This document shows positions 50,557-58,753 of a stretch of 64,000 nt of DNA, piece by piece. The DNA is from Pseudomonas shahriarae (GTDB lineage: Bacteria > Pseudomonadota > Gammaproteobacteria > Pseudomonadales > Pseudomonadaceae): the NCBI RefSeq assembly GCF_014268455.2, contig NZ_CP077085.1, positions 1,054,001 through 1,118,000 on the forward strand, read 5' to 3'. Every line of letters begins with the position of its first letter. Within the stretch, counting starts at the first letter, position 1. The notes beneath the pieces were generated by a model, which did not search any database, was not told the origin of the DNA, and saw only the letters and a program-made list of their open reading frames with translations. A program made the position numbers and the translations under genes.

Positions 50557-50722
50557 CGGCATCTTTTTGGCTCTGCAGGATGAAAGTCACGACGATCAGG
50601 ATCAACCACAGCAGATAGGGGCGATACCAGGCGCCCGTGGCGTCGATCCACCAGTCCATGATGGCGGGAGAAAACAGGTAGATCCCGACGACCAGCAGCA
50701 GGACCAATCGATAGATGTACAT
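50546..50722 (-). CDS. cbrX: Small membrane protein CbrX
   Basis: 58 residues, nearly all membrane: two hydrophobic helices (MYIYRLVLLLVVGIYLFSP and YLLWLILIVVTFIL) around a short acidic loop with IMDWWIDATG. It overlaps the cbrA start by about 10 bp, so cbrA is probably translationally coupled to it. A protein of this size and place, CbrX, is known in P. putida. The start at 50722 is chosen since upstream residues are not membrane-like and a longer frame would run into gluQ. Confidence 0.75.
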   Translation of the reverse strand: MYIYRLVLLLVVGIYLFSPAIMDWWIDATGAWYRPYLLWLILIVVTFILQSQKDADEL

Positions 50723-50784
50723 GTTGGCCTCTGATTGAAAAACTGCGGCGATGTTAACGGATGGTTGGCAGGCTGCAAGCGTCT

Positions 50785-51672
50785 TCAGTGCAATTGCGCT
50801 TCGGCCAGGGTCAGTGTGCGCGGGATCCGGGTGGCATCCCAGTGCCGGATGCCCCAACCGAGCAGTTCCTGTGGGCTGGCGTGGAGCAGCTCATCCCCCG
50901 GCTGCTGGCCGAGGGCGCGCAGGGCCCTGAGTAGCAGAGGTGTGGCCTGGTCGGGCGTTAGCGGCGGCGAGCGGTAGGATTTACCCAGCTTGTTACCGTC
51001 CGGCTGGATGATCAGCGGTACATGCAGGTAGCGCGGCTGGCGCAGGCCCAGCAGTTCTTGCAGGTACAGCTGGCGCGGCGTGGAGTCCAGCAGGTCGGCG
51101 CCGCGCACGATATCGGTGACACCTTGCCAGGCATCGTCGAGCACCACCGCCAGTTGGTAGGCATACAGGCCGTCGCGGCGGCGGATGACGAAATCGCCTA
51201 CATCGCGGCCCAAGTGTTGTCGGAATTGGCCTTGTACGCGGTCAGTGAAATGGTATTCCAGTTCGGGAACCCGTAGGCGAATGGCAGCATCCTGCTGAGC
51301 GTGGCCGGCGTTGCGGCACAGGCCCGGGTAAATGCCGTTATACGGTTCCAGTTGCTTGCGTGAGCAGGTGCAGGCGTAGGCCAGGCCATGGTTGAACATG
51401 TCGTTCAGGACTTTGGCGTAGGCATCATGCCGCTCGCTTTGTCGGACCAGTTCCCCGTCCCATTCAAAACCATAGCTTTCCAGAGCATGCAGGATCGCCG
51501 CCTGGGCGCCGGGCTCTTCACGGGGAGGGTCGAGGTCTTCCATGCGCATCAGCCAGCGGCCTTGATTGGCGCGGGCGTCGAGATAGGACGCGAGGGCTGC
51601 AACCAGGGAGCCGAAGTGCAAATGGCCGCTGGGGGTGGGGGCGAAACGCCCGATATAAGGAGAGGCTGTCAT
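50785..51672 (-). CDS. gluQ: Glutamyl-Q tRNA(Asp) synthetase
   Basis: 295 residues. GluRS catalytic core without the anticodon-binding domain: HIGH-type GRFAPTPSGHLHFGS, KLGKS, and a zinc site (CTCSRKQLEPYNGIYPGLCR). It glutamylates queuosine-34 of tRNA-Asp. It lies between dksA and cbrX, all on the minus strand; the dksA-gluQ pair is typical of gamma-proteobacteria. Confidence 0.96.
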   Translation of the reverse strand: MTASPYIGRFAPTPSGHLHFGSLVAALASYLDARANQGRWLMRMEDLDPPREEPGAQAAILHALESYGFEWDGELVRQSERHDAYAKVLNDMFNHGLAYACTCSRKQLEPYNGIYPGLCRNAGHAQQDAAIRLRVPELEYHFTDRVQGQFRQHLGRDVGDFVIRRRDGLYAYQLAVVLDDAWQGVTDIVRGADLLDSTPRQLYLQELLGLRQPRYLHVPLIIQPDGNKLGKSYRSPPLTPDQATPLLLRALRALGQQPGDELLHASPQELLGWGIRHWDATRIPRTLTLAEAQLH

Positions 51673-51706
51673 GGCCTGGATATTACTGGAAAACCGCCAA
51701 ACCCCA

Positions 51707-51739
51707 GAAACAAAAATGGGGCGTTTGCACGCCCCATTT
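51707..51739 (-). terminator. dksA terminator
   Basis: Minus strand AAATGGGGCG-tgcaaa-CGCCCCATTT followed by TTGTTT: intrinsic terminator between dksA and gluQ, only partly blocking read-through if the two are cotranscribed. Confidence 0.85.
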
Positions 51740-51756
51740 GTTCGGCCGGGCAGGGA

Positions 51757-52200
51757 TTACTTGCCGACCTGTTTTTCCTTGATTTCTGCAAGGTTCTTGC
51801 AGTCCACACACATGTCTGCGGTAGGACGGGCTTCCAGGCGACGAATACCGATCTCGATGCCACAGGATTCGCACCAGCCGTATTCTTCGTCCTTGATCAG
51901 TTGCAGCGTCTTGTCGATCTTCTTGATCAACTTGCGCTCGCGATCGCGCGCACGCAATTCCAGGGCAAATTCTTCTTCCTGGCTGGCACGGTCTGCCGGG
52001 TCAGGAAAGTTGGCTGCTTCGTCCTTCATATGGCCAACGGTACGATCGACCTCCTGCATCAAGTCCTGTTTCCACTTGTTCAGGATCTTGGTGAAGTGCT
52101 CGCGCATGGGCTCGCCCATGTATTCTTCGCCCTTCTTTTCTACGTAAGGTTCGAAGCCGCCGAGACCTTGAGTCTGCTGTTGCTTTGCTTGGGTGGACAT
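51757..52200 (-). CDS. dksA: RNA polymerase-binding transcription factor DksA
   Basis: 147 residues. N-terminal coiled coil with the acidic tip (DPADRASQEEEFALELRARDRERKLI), and a four-Cys zinc module CESCGIEIG...CVDCK. ppGpp co-regulator of the stringent response. An upstream in-frame ATG at 52218 is rejected because MSTQAKQQQTQG is the family N-terminus. Confidence 0.98.
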   Translation of the reverse strand: MSTQAKQQQTQGLGGFEPYVEKKGEEYMGEPMREHFTKILNKWKQDLMQEVDRTVGHMKDEAANFPDPADRASQEEEFALELRARDRERKLIKKIDKTLQLIKDEEYGWCESCGIEIGIRRLEARPTADMCVDCKNLAEIKEKQVGK

Positions 52201-52520
52201 GAATAGACCGCCTCTCACTCTTCTAATCCATTGCGCAGGATTGCAACATCACCGACACCTGCCGGCCCTGCGGCTGCAAGCGGGCGAACTTACCAGATAG
52301 CTTCGGGGTGCGCCACTCCCGGTTGTCGAGGCCCGTCGTGCCGGGGTTGCAAACTGCTGCGACCGGCAATGGCTGGGTATGCATTGTCTCGAATGTTGAT
52401 TTTAGTCGTTTTGCAGGTGCTTGCCCGGCTCATTGCCCTGGGCCAGGCAGGCAATAGAGCATGTTTTACCTCGCGGGTTCGGTAGAATCCCGATTTTGTC
52501 CTCATTGTTAAGGAAGGCTA
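52201..52520. other. dksA-aminotransferase gap (320 bp)
   Basis: Divergent promoter region. I see a TAGAAT -10-like hexamer at 52481-52486 for the aminotransferase, then AAGGA before its ATG, and no ORF or hairpin of note. Confidence 0.5.
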
Positions 52521-53693
52521 ATGGCTCAGCCCTACAGTGCTCGCAGTCGAGCTATCGAACCTTTTCATGTCATGGCGTTACTGGCGCGGGCCAATGAGCT
52601 ACAGGCCGCAGGCCATGATGTGATTCATTTGGAAATCGGCGAGCCGGACTTCACCACCGCCGAACCGATCATCCAGGCCGGCCAGGCCGCGCTGGCCAAC
52701 GGCAAAACCCGCTACACCGCCGCCCGTGGCTTGCCGGAACTGCGCGAGGCCATCAGTGGCTTCTACCAGCAGCGTTATGGCTTGAGTATCGACCCCGAGC
52801 GCATCCTGATCACCCCGGGCGGCTCCGGGGCCTTGCTCCTGGCCAGTAGCCTGCTGGTGGACCCCGGCAAGCATTGGCTACTCGCGGACCCGGGCTACCC
52901 CTGCAACCGGCATTTCCTGCGCTTGGTGGAAGGTGCGGCGCAACTGGTGCCGGTCGGCCCCGAGGTGCGCTACCAACTGACTGCCGATCTGGTGGAGCGC
53001 TACTGGGATCAGGACAGCGTGGGGGCCTTGGTCGCTTCGCCGGCCAACCCGACCGGGACCATCCTGACCCGTGATGAACTGGCGGGCCTGTCCAGCGCGA
53101 TCAAGGCCCGCAACGGCCACCTGGTAGTGGATGAGATCTATCACGGCCTGACCTACGGCACTGACGCGGCCAGCGTGCTGGAAGTGGATGACGAGGCGTT
53201 TGTCTTAAACAGTTTTTCAAAGTATTTCGGCATGACCGGCTGGCGTCTGGGCTGGCTGGTGGCGCCCCCTGCAGCCGTGGGCGAACTGGAGAAGCTGGCG
53301 CAGAACCTGTACATCAGCGCGCCGAGCATGGCCCAGCATGCGGCATTGGCCTGCTTTACCCCGCAGACTCTGGCGATCCTTGAAGAGCGACGGGCCGAAT
53401 TCGGTCGCCGGCGTGACTTTTTGCTACCGGCTTTGCGCGAATTGGGTTTTGGTATTGCGGTCGAGCCTGAAGGGGCGTTTTACCTGTATGCCGATATCAG
53501 CGCCTTTGGTGGCGATGCCTTTGCATTTTGCCGGCATTTTCTTGAAACCGAACACGTGGCATTCACGCCCGGGTTGGATTTTGGTCGCTTCCAGGCGGGG
53601 CATCATGTGCGTTTTGCCTACACGCAAAATCTTGATCGACTACAGGAAGCGGTGGAGCGGATTGCCCGTGGTTTGCGGAGCTGGCAAGGCTGA
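52521..53693 (+). CDS. Class I/II PLP-dependent aminotransferase
   Basis: 390 residues of fold type I aspartate aminotransferase-like enzyme: [28 protein letters not shown], and the PLP-Lys in [16 protein letters not shown]. The substrate is not evident from sequence; it is annotated as a probable aspartate-type aminotransferase in related species. The stop overlaps the sfsA start by 1 bp (TGATG). Confidence 0.9.
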   Translation: MAQPYSARSRAIEPFHVMALLARANELQAAGHDVIHLEIGEPDFTTAEPIIQAGQAALANGKTRYTAARGLPELREAISGFYQQRYGLSIDPERILITPGGSGALLLASSLLVDPGKHWLLADPGYPCNRHFLRLVEGAAQLVPVGPEVRYQLTADLVERYWDQDSVGALVASPANPTGTILTRDELAGLSSAIKARNGHLVVDEIYHGLTYGTDAASVLEVDDEAFVLNSFSKYFGMTGWRLGWLVAPPAAVGELEKLAQNLYISAPSMAQHAALACFTPQTLAILEERRAEFGRRRDFLLPALRELGFGIAVEPEGAFYLYADISAFGGDAFAFCRHFLETEHVAFTPGLDFGRFQAGHHVRFAYTQNLDRLQEAVERIARGLRSWQG

Positions 53694-54406
53694 TGCGCTT
53701 TCATCCTCCCCTCGAAGAAGGTCGGCTGATTCGCCGCTACAAGCGTTTTCTGGCCGATATCGAAACCGCTACCGGCGAGTTGCTCACCATTCACTGCCCG
53801 AACACGGGCTCGATGTTCAACTGCATGGTCGAGGGCGGACAAGTCTGGTTCAGCCGCTCCAACGACCCCAAGCGCAAGCTGCCGGGCACCTGGGAAATCG
53901 CTGAAACGCCCCAGGGTCGCCTGGCGTGCGTCAACACCGCACGTGCCAACCCGTTGGTCGAAGAAGCGCTGCATGCCGGGGTGATCACCGAGCTCAATGG
54001 CTTTACCGGACTAAAGCGTGAAGTGCCGTATGGCCAGGAAAAAAGCCGCATCGACTTTCGCCTGGACTATCCCGACGGCGCGGCCTATGTCGAAGTCAAA
54101 AGTGTCACCCTGGGGTTTGACGGCACCTCTGTCGCGGCGTTTCCCGATGCGGTGACTCAGCGTGGGGCCAAGCATTTGCGCGAATTGGCGCATTTGGCCC
54201 GCAGCGGCGTGCGGGCGGTGCAGTTGTACTGTGTGAACCTGTCGGGCATCGACAGCGTAAGGCCGGCCGAGGAAATCGACGCGGGCTACGCGGCGGCACT
54301 GCGTGAAGCCAAAGCTGCCGGGGTGGAAGTCCTGGCGTACGGCGTGCAGGTGGGGGCGCAGCAAATCTATATTGATCGGCCATTGACGGTGTTGCTCAAC
54401 GACTAG
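53693..54406 (+). CDS. sfsA: Sugar fermentation stimulation protein SfsA
   Basis: 237 residues. SfsA fold, related to restriction-type nucleases and reported to bind [34 protein letters not shown] and YVEVKSVTL (PD-ExK-like). The actual role is unclear. Translationally coupled to the aminotransferase; its 3' end overlaps the convergent Rieske gene by 4 bp. Confidence 0.95.
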   Translation: MRFHPPLEEGRLIRRYKRFLADIETATGELLTIHCPNTGSMFNCMVEGGQVWFSRSNDPKRKLPGTWEIAETPQGRLACVNTARANPLVEEALHAGVITELNGFTGLKREVPYGQEKSRIDFRLDYPDGAAYVEVKSVTLGFDGTSVAAFPDAVTQRGAKHLRELAHLARSGVRAVQLYCVNLSGIDSVRPAEEIDAGYAAALREAKAAGVEVLAYGVQVGAQQIYIDRPLTVLLND

Positions 54407-54720
54407 AGTTGCACCCACAACCCCTGTGCGTCTTCGCGGCCGGGCAGGGGGCTGAGGCTTTGGCCCGCGCACGGGCCGGCCACGCACTCACCGTTTTCGA
54501 TCAGAAACAACGCGCCGTGGGTGGCGCATTGGATCATGCTCGCGCTGGGATCGAGAAAGCGGTCCGGCTGCCATTCCAGCGGAACGCCGCGATGAGGGCA
54601 GCGGTTGATATAGAAATACACCCGGCCTTCGCGGCGCACGGCAAACAGCTTGCGGCCGTCGATATCGAAGCCGCGGCTGCTGTCGGGTGCCAGTTCGTGG
54701 GAGGGGCATAGAAACTTCAT
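54403..54720 (-). CDS. Rieske [2Fe-2S] protein
   Basis: 105 residues, a lone Rieske domain: ligands CPH (in [12 protein letters not shown]) and CATH (in [11 protein letters not shown]). Such stand-alone ferredoxin-like proteins carry electrons to unidentified partners. The start [14 protein letters not shown] at 54720 is picked since the longer frame to 54804 has no sensible extra sequence. Confidence 0.85.
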   Translation of the reverse strand: MKFLCPSHELAPDSSRGFDIDGRKLFAVRREGRVYFYINRCPHRGVPLEWQPDRFLDPSASMIQCATHGALFLIENGECVAGPCAGQSLSPLPGREDAQGLWVQL

Positions 54721-54788
54721 AAGCGTTCTCAGGTGGTGCGGGTCAAGGGCTGTAGAGTGATCCAGGGTTTGCGGGTGAGCCCGGTGCT

Positions 54789-54813
54789 TGACGTTCAAAT
54801 GCAAACAATTATC
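54789..54813 (+). promoter_or_regulatory. Promoter with Fur box upstream of hmuT
   Basis: TTGACG at 54789 with an AT-rich TATCAA region downstream, overlapped by a 19-bp stretch at 54795-54813 matching the GATAATGATAATCATTATC Fur consensus at 12 positions, including ATTATC. It lies 80 bp before the hmuT ATG. Confidence 0.6.
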
Positions 54814-54894
54814 AAATGCCGGCTTCGCCTGTTAGCTGACTGCGTGCTCAGACGGTCGCATGACTGGCTCCACCCCCTGGAAGGAAACCCTTTT

Positions 54895-55773
54895 ATGCGC
54901 CTGAGTACCAGCGCTATTGCGCTTGTTGTCGGACTGCTGGTCAACCACGTGGCGCAAGCCGCTGAACCGCCACAACGCTGGGTCAGCGCCGGCGGGGCGT
55001 TGTCGGAGTGGGTGGTGGCCCTGGGGGGCGAGTCAAAGCTGGTGGGCGTCGACACCACTAGCCAGCACCCACAATCGCTCAAGGCATTACCCAGTATCGG
55101 TTACCAGCGCCAGCTGTCGGCCGAAGGGATCTTGAGCCTGCGCCCGCAAATCCTGGTGGGCACTGAGGAAATGGGACCGCCCCCGGTGCTGGCGCAGATT
55201 CGCAATGCCGGGGTGCAAGTGGAGCTGTTTTCCGCACAGCCTGACTTACCGACCCTGCAAGGCAACCTGCAACACTTGGGCACGCTGCTGGGGGCTGAAG
55301 ATCGGGCCATGGCACTGTTCAGTACGTATCAACAGCAACTAAACCTGCAAAAAAACGCCGTGACCCAGGCGCAAACCCGGCAAAAGGCCCCAGGCGTGCT
55401 GTTGGTGCTCGGGCATGCTGGCGGCAAGCCATTGATCGCCGGCAAGGACACCGCCGCCGATTGGGTACTGCAACAAGCCGGTGGGCGCAATCTGGCGACG
55501 CACACCGGGTACAAGCCGTTTTCGGTGGAGTCCCTGGCGGGGCTGAGCCCTGAAGTGCTGGTGTTCTCCGACCGTGCCCTGAGTGGCGAGGCGGCCCGCG
55601 CAGCCTTGTTCAAGGAAAATCCGATTCTGGCGAACACCTCGGCGGCCAAGACCGGTCGGGTCGTTGAGTTGGACCCCACCTTGTTGGTCGGGGGCCTGGG
55701 CCCACGGTTGCCGGCCAGCCTGCAAGCCTTGTCCGCCGGGTTCTACCCCGCTAAAACCCAAGCCGCCCCATGA
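54895..55773 (+). CDS. hmuT: Haem ABC transporter, periplasmic binding protein
   Basis: 292 residues: signal peptide cut near AQAAEPP, then a TroA/FecB-like binding fold with RWVSAGGALSEWVVALGG, PSIGYQRQLSAEGILSLRPQIL and the C-terminal GRVVELDPTLLVGGLGPRLP. Haem carrier for HmuUV. Start at 54895 follows AAGGAA. First gene of hmuTUV, which overlap end to end. The name phuT is used in P. aeruginosa. Confidence 0.93.
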   Translation: MRLSTSAIALVVGLLVNHVAQAAEPPQRWVSAGGALSEWVVALGGESKLVGVDTTSQHPQSLKALPSIGYQRQLSAEGILSLRPQILVGTEEMGPPPVLAQIRNAGVQVELFSAQPDLPTLQGNLQHLGTLLGAEDRAMALFSTYQQQLNLQKNAVTQAQTRQKAPGVLLVLGHAGGKPLIAGKDTAADWVLQQAGGRNLATHTGYKPFSVESLAGLSPEVLVFSDRALSGEAARAALFKENPILANTSAAKTGRVVELDPTLLVGGLGPRLPASLQALSAGFYPAKTQAAP

Positions 55774-56807
55774 CCACTCTGGTTAAACCACGCGCCCTGT
55801 TTATAGGCCTGAGCCTGTTGTGTGTATTGGCGATCTGGCTGTCCTTGGCTTTGGGGCCTGTCAGCCTGCCGTTGCTCGACACATTGCGCGCCGCGTTACG
55901 CTTGCTTGGCGTGCCCCTTGAGGCTCAGGGGCTGGAGCAGGCAGAGTTGATTCTGGGGCAGATCCGTTTGCCGCGCACCTTGTTGGGGTTGGCGGTCGGC
56001 GGGGTGCTGGCGCTGTCGGGGGTGGCCATGCAGGGGTTGTTTCGCAACCCCTTGGCCGACCCGGGGCTGGTTGGTGTGTCCAGTGGCGCCGCGCTCGGGG
56101 CGGCGGTGGCTATCGTCGGCGGCGCGGCCTTTGGTGGCCTGCCGGATGCGGTGGGGCCGTATCTGCTGTCGCTGTGTGCATTCCTCGGTGGCTTGGGCGT
56201 GACGGCGCTGGTCTATCGCCTGGGGCGGCGTGATGGCCAGACCAATGTCGCAACCATGCTGTTGGCCGGTATCGCCCTGACCGCCCTGGCGGCCTCGGCG
56301 GTGGGCCTGTTCACTTACCTGGCGGATGACGCCACCTTGCGCACCCTGACGTTCTGGAACCTCGGCAGCCTCAATGGCGCCAGTTACTCGCGGCTGTGGC
56401 CGTTGCTGCTGGTCAGTGCCGGGGTGGCGCTGTGGCTGCCGCGCCGGGCCAAGGCGCTCAATGCCTTGCTCCTCGGGGAGTCGGAAGCCAGTCATCTGGG
56501 GATCAATGTCGAGGGGCTCAAGCGTGAGCTGGTGTTTTGCACGGCCCTGGGGGTTGGCGCCGCGGTCGCCGCAGCGGGGTTGATTGGTTTTGTCGGGCTG
56601 GTGGTGCCGCATCTGGTGCGCCTGCTGGCGGGGCCGGATCATCGCGTGCTGCTGCCGGCCTCGGTGCTGGCGGGGGCGAGCCTGTTGTTATTCGCCGACC
56701 TGGTGGCCCGCCTGGCCCTGGCGCCCGCTGAGTTGCCCATTGGCATTGTTACCGCCTTTATTGGCGCGCCGTTTTTTCTTTACCTGCTGTTGCGAGGGCG
56801 CGCCTGA
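55770..56807 (+). CDS. hmuU: Haem ABC transporter, permease
   Basis: 345 residues, FecCD family with about ten TM helices: [43 protein letters not shown] is the BtuC/FecCD hallmark, and [16 protein letters not shown] the ATPase contact segment. Moves haem across the inner membrane. Overlaps hmuT by 4 bp and hmuV by 1 bp. Confidence 0.95.
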   Translation: MTTLVKPRALFIGLSLLCVLAIWLSLALGPVSLPLLDTLRAALRLLGVPLEAQGLEQAELILGQIRLPRTLLGLAVGGVLALSGVAMQGLFRNPLADPGLVGVSSGAALGAAVAIVGGAAFGGLPDAVGPYLLSLCAFLGGLGVTALVYRLGRRDGQTNVATMLLAGIALTALAASAVGLFTYLADDATLRTLTFWNLGSLNGASYSRLWPLLLVSAGVALWLPRRAKALNALLLGESEASHLGINVEGLKRELVFCTALGVGAAVAAAGLIGFVGLVVPHLVRLLAGPDHRVLLPASVLAGASLLLFADLVARLALAPAELPIGIVTAFIGAPFFLYLLLRGRA

Positions 56808-57574
56808 TGCTGCGAGTGGAAAACCTGCAGATCCGCCGCGGTCGCAAAACCGTATTGACCGACGTGACCCTGGACCTGAAGCCCAGTGAAGTCCTGGGTG
56901 TGCTTGGCCCCAATGGCGCCGGCAAAAGTACGTTGCTGGGCGCGTTGTGCGCGCAGTTGCAGGCGGATGAAGGCCAGGTCTGGCTGGATGACCGCGAACT
57001 CAAGGATTGGCAGGGTGCGCAACGGGCCCAGCGGCTGGCGGTGCTGCCACAGGTGTCGACCCTGGATTTCGCGTTTCGCGTCGAGGAAGTGGTGGGCATG
57101 GGACGACTGCCCCATCAGACCGGTCGGGCGCGCGACGCTGAAATCATCGACGCCGCCTTGCAGGCCGCTGACGTGAGCCACTTGAGCGGGCGCAGTTACC
57201 TGGCCTTGTCTGGCGGCGAGCGCCAGCGTGTGCACCTGGCGCGAGTGCTGGCGCAGCTCTGGCCGGGCGAGGCGGGGCAGACATTATTGCTGGACGAACC
57301 GACGTCGATGCTCGACCCGCTGCACCAGCACACCACCTTACAGGCGATCCGCAGCTTTGCTGATCGTGGCGCGGCTGTGCTGGTGATCCTCCACGACCTG
57401 AACCTGGCGGCGCGCTACTGTGACCGCATTCTGCTGCTGGAAAACGGCCGCCCCCATGCCCTGGGTACGCCGGCGCAGGTATTGCGCCCGGAACTGCTCA
57501 AGGCCGTGTTTGGCCTGGATGTGCTGGTGCAGCCCCATCCTGAACTAGGTCATCCATTGGTCATTGCCCGCTGA
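56807..57574 (+). CDS. hmuV: Haem ABC transporter, ATPase
   Basis: 255 residues: Walker [11 protein letters not shown]-loop at VLPQVSTL, signature LSGGERQRV, Walker B LLLDEPTS, switch His in [11 protein letters not shown]. Energises HmuU. No TonB receptor or HmuS/PhuS gene follows; the PrrF small RNA converges on its 3' end. Confidence 0.96.
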   Translation: MLRVENLQIRRGRKTVLTDVTLDLKPSEVLGVLGPNGAGKSTLLGALCAQLQADEGQVWLDDRELKDWQGAQRAQRLAVLPQVSTLDFAFRVEEVVGMGRLPHQTGRARDAEIIDAALQAADVSHLSGRSYLALSGGERQRVHLARVLAQLWPGEAGQTLLLDEPTSMLDPLHQHTTLQAIRSFADRGAAVLVILHDLNLAARYCDRILLLENGRPHALGTPAQVLRPELLKAVFGLDVLVQPHPELGHPLVIAR

Positions 57575-57620
57575 GGTTCGTCGTGGCTGCAGCGATGTAC
57601 CGGGTTCATAAAACCCAGGC

Positions 57621-57732
57621 AAAAAAAGACCCGGCAAGAGCCGGGTCAAATAACCGTGATTAGCCTGATGAGGAGATAAACTGAGAGTCCGAACCAAGGG
57701 TCTTTCAGTTATCGGCTGATCTCGCGACCAGT
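57621..57732 (-). ncRNA. prrF: PrrF iron-responsive small RNA
   Basis: About 112 nt on the minus strand from a TTGACT/TATGAT promoter to a GACCCGGC-tcttg-CCGGGTC terminator with a U7 tail (57621-57647). The 5' end AACTGGTCGCGAGATCAGCC and the later CTCCTCATCAGGCTAATCAC are, from memory, PrrF hallmarks of P. aeruginosa, where prrF1-prrF2 also lie beside the haem uptake genes. PrrF RNAs are transcribed when Fur is inactive and repress iron-rich proteins such as SodB and aconitase. Only one copy is present here. Confidence 0.92.
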
Positions 57733-57739
57733 TGTGATA

Positions 57740-57767
57740 ATCATAACGATTCTCATTTGAGAGTCAA
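57740..57767 (-). promoter_or_regulatory. prrF promoter with Fur box
   Basis: TTGACT (57762-57767), 16-bp spacer, TATGAT (57740-57745) on the minus strand. A 19-bp Fur-box match (57736-57754, 14 of 19 positions of GATAATGATAATCATTATC) covers the spacer and -10. Confidence 0.9.
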
Positions 57768-57843
57768 TATTTGTTTTTACGCCCTGGGGCTTTTCCTCAA
57801 ACGCATGTTTGAAATTCCCGTAAATCCTGGGCTCCGGACTGTT

Positions 57844-58116
57844 TCAGTTCTTGTTGCGTACCGACAAAACTTCCAATTGGCGATTCAAGGCTTCCTTGCG
57901 CTCAGTTGGAATATCGTTCCAATGCACATCCATCAATGCGCCTTCGATGGCATACAGCAGGACTTTGGACGCCCGAAAGCCACGACTGCGTACCGCCCGA
58001 TAGGCGTCCACGGCGCCCAGGCGACGCAGGTCTGAAGCGCTATGGATGCCCACCGCATGCAGCCATTGCGCAGAGGTCTTGCCAAGGTTTTTCAGGTGTT
58101 GCAGCTCATCGTTCAT
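57844..58116 (-). CDS. TfoX C-terminal-domain-family protein
   Basis: 90 residues matching only the helix-hairpin-helix C-terminal domain of TfoX/Sxy (LKNLGKTSAQWLHAVGIHSASDLRRLGAVDAYRAVR). TfoX activates competence genes in other bacteria; stand-alone C-terminal domains have no defined role. Start MNDELQHL at 58116 behind AGGAGG; the longer frame to 58167 is not supported. Minus-strand neighbour of prrF with its own unit. Confidence 0.83.
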   Translation of the reverse strand: MNDELQHLKNLGKTSAQWLHAVGIHSASDLRRLGAVDAYRAVRSRGFRASKVLLYAIEGALMDVHWNDIPTERKEALNRQLEVLSVRNKN

Positions 58117-58317
58117 TAAGCCTCCTTGCGACGGCCGAATGGTTCGGTGGGTATCGTGACCAGGCAAGCCTGAAAGGAGTGTAGCGCTCAGTAGGAAAAG
58201 CGTAGTTCTTTGCTCAGAAACGATGTAAACGCTTCTAAGGCTGGCGCTGGATTATTGACGGCGAGTGGCGCAAGCCCCCAGCCCGCGTTGCGCGTAGCTG
58301 GGGATAAGGGCGTGTTG

Positions 58318-58662
58318 TCAGCGGGTGCGGTAACGCAGGCGAGTGCCGAAATTGACCGACATCAGGATCTCGTCAGCGCTCAGCTCAGGCGGGAAGTAAG
58401 TGCCCGAAATCTGCGCATGGGCCAAGCTGGCGCCTTCCAGCGCGCAAGCGCGCAGGTCCAGGCCACGCAAATCGGCCGAACGGAAATAGGCGTCGGTAAA
58501 ATCCACGCCCTCGGCATCCAGGTGGCGCAGGTCGAGCCCGCGGAAGTCACCGCCACGCATATCAATGGGGCCATCCTTGGGGCGTTCCTGATTGAAGCCA
58601 TGGATGTCATCTTTATGCAGCAGCGCGTAGAGCGGGGTATCAAGCAACTTCGGCTGGCCCAT
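58318..58662 (-). CDS. Pentapeptide-repeat protein
   Basis: 114 residues: central A(D/N)LxX-type repeats (GGDFRGLDLRHLDAEGVDFTDAYFRSADLRGLDLRACALEGASL) forming a right-handed beta-helix, and the remainder unrelated. Some pentapeptide proteins mimic DNA and protect gyrase; too short and generic to claim that here. The ATG at 58662, 7 bp after AGGAGA, beats the upstream ATG at 58686. Confidence 0.8.
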   Translation of the reverse strand: MGQPKLLDTPLYALLHKDDIHGFNQERPKDGPIDMRGGDFRGLDLRHLDAEGVDFTDAYFRSADLRGLDLRACALEGASLAHAQISGTYFPPELSADEILMSVNFGTRLRYRTR

Positions 58663-58753
58663 GGCGGCATCTCCTGTTGGATTCATGGCGCCATTATAGT
58701 GCCACTATTGCTGGCTGTGAGCTGTTAACTGCTTCACAGCCAGGAAATATTTC

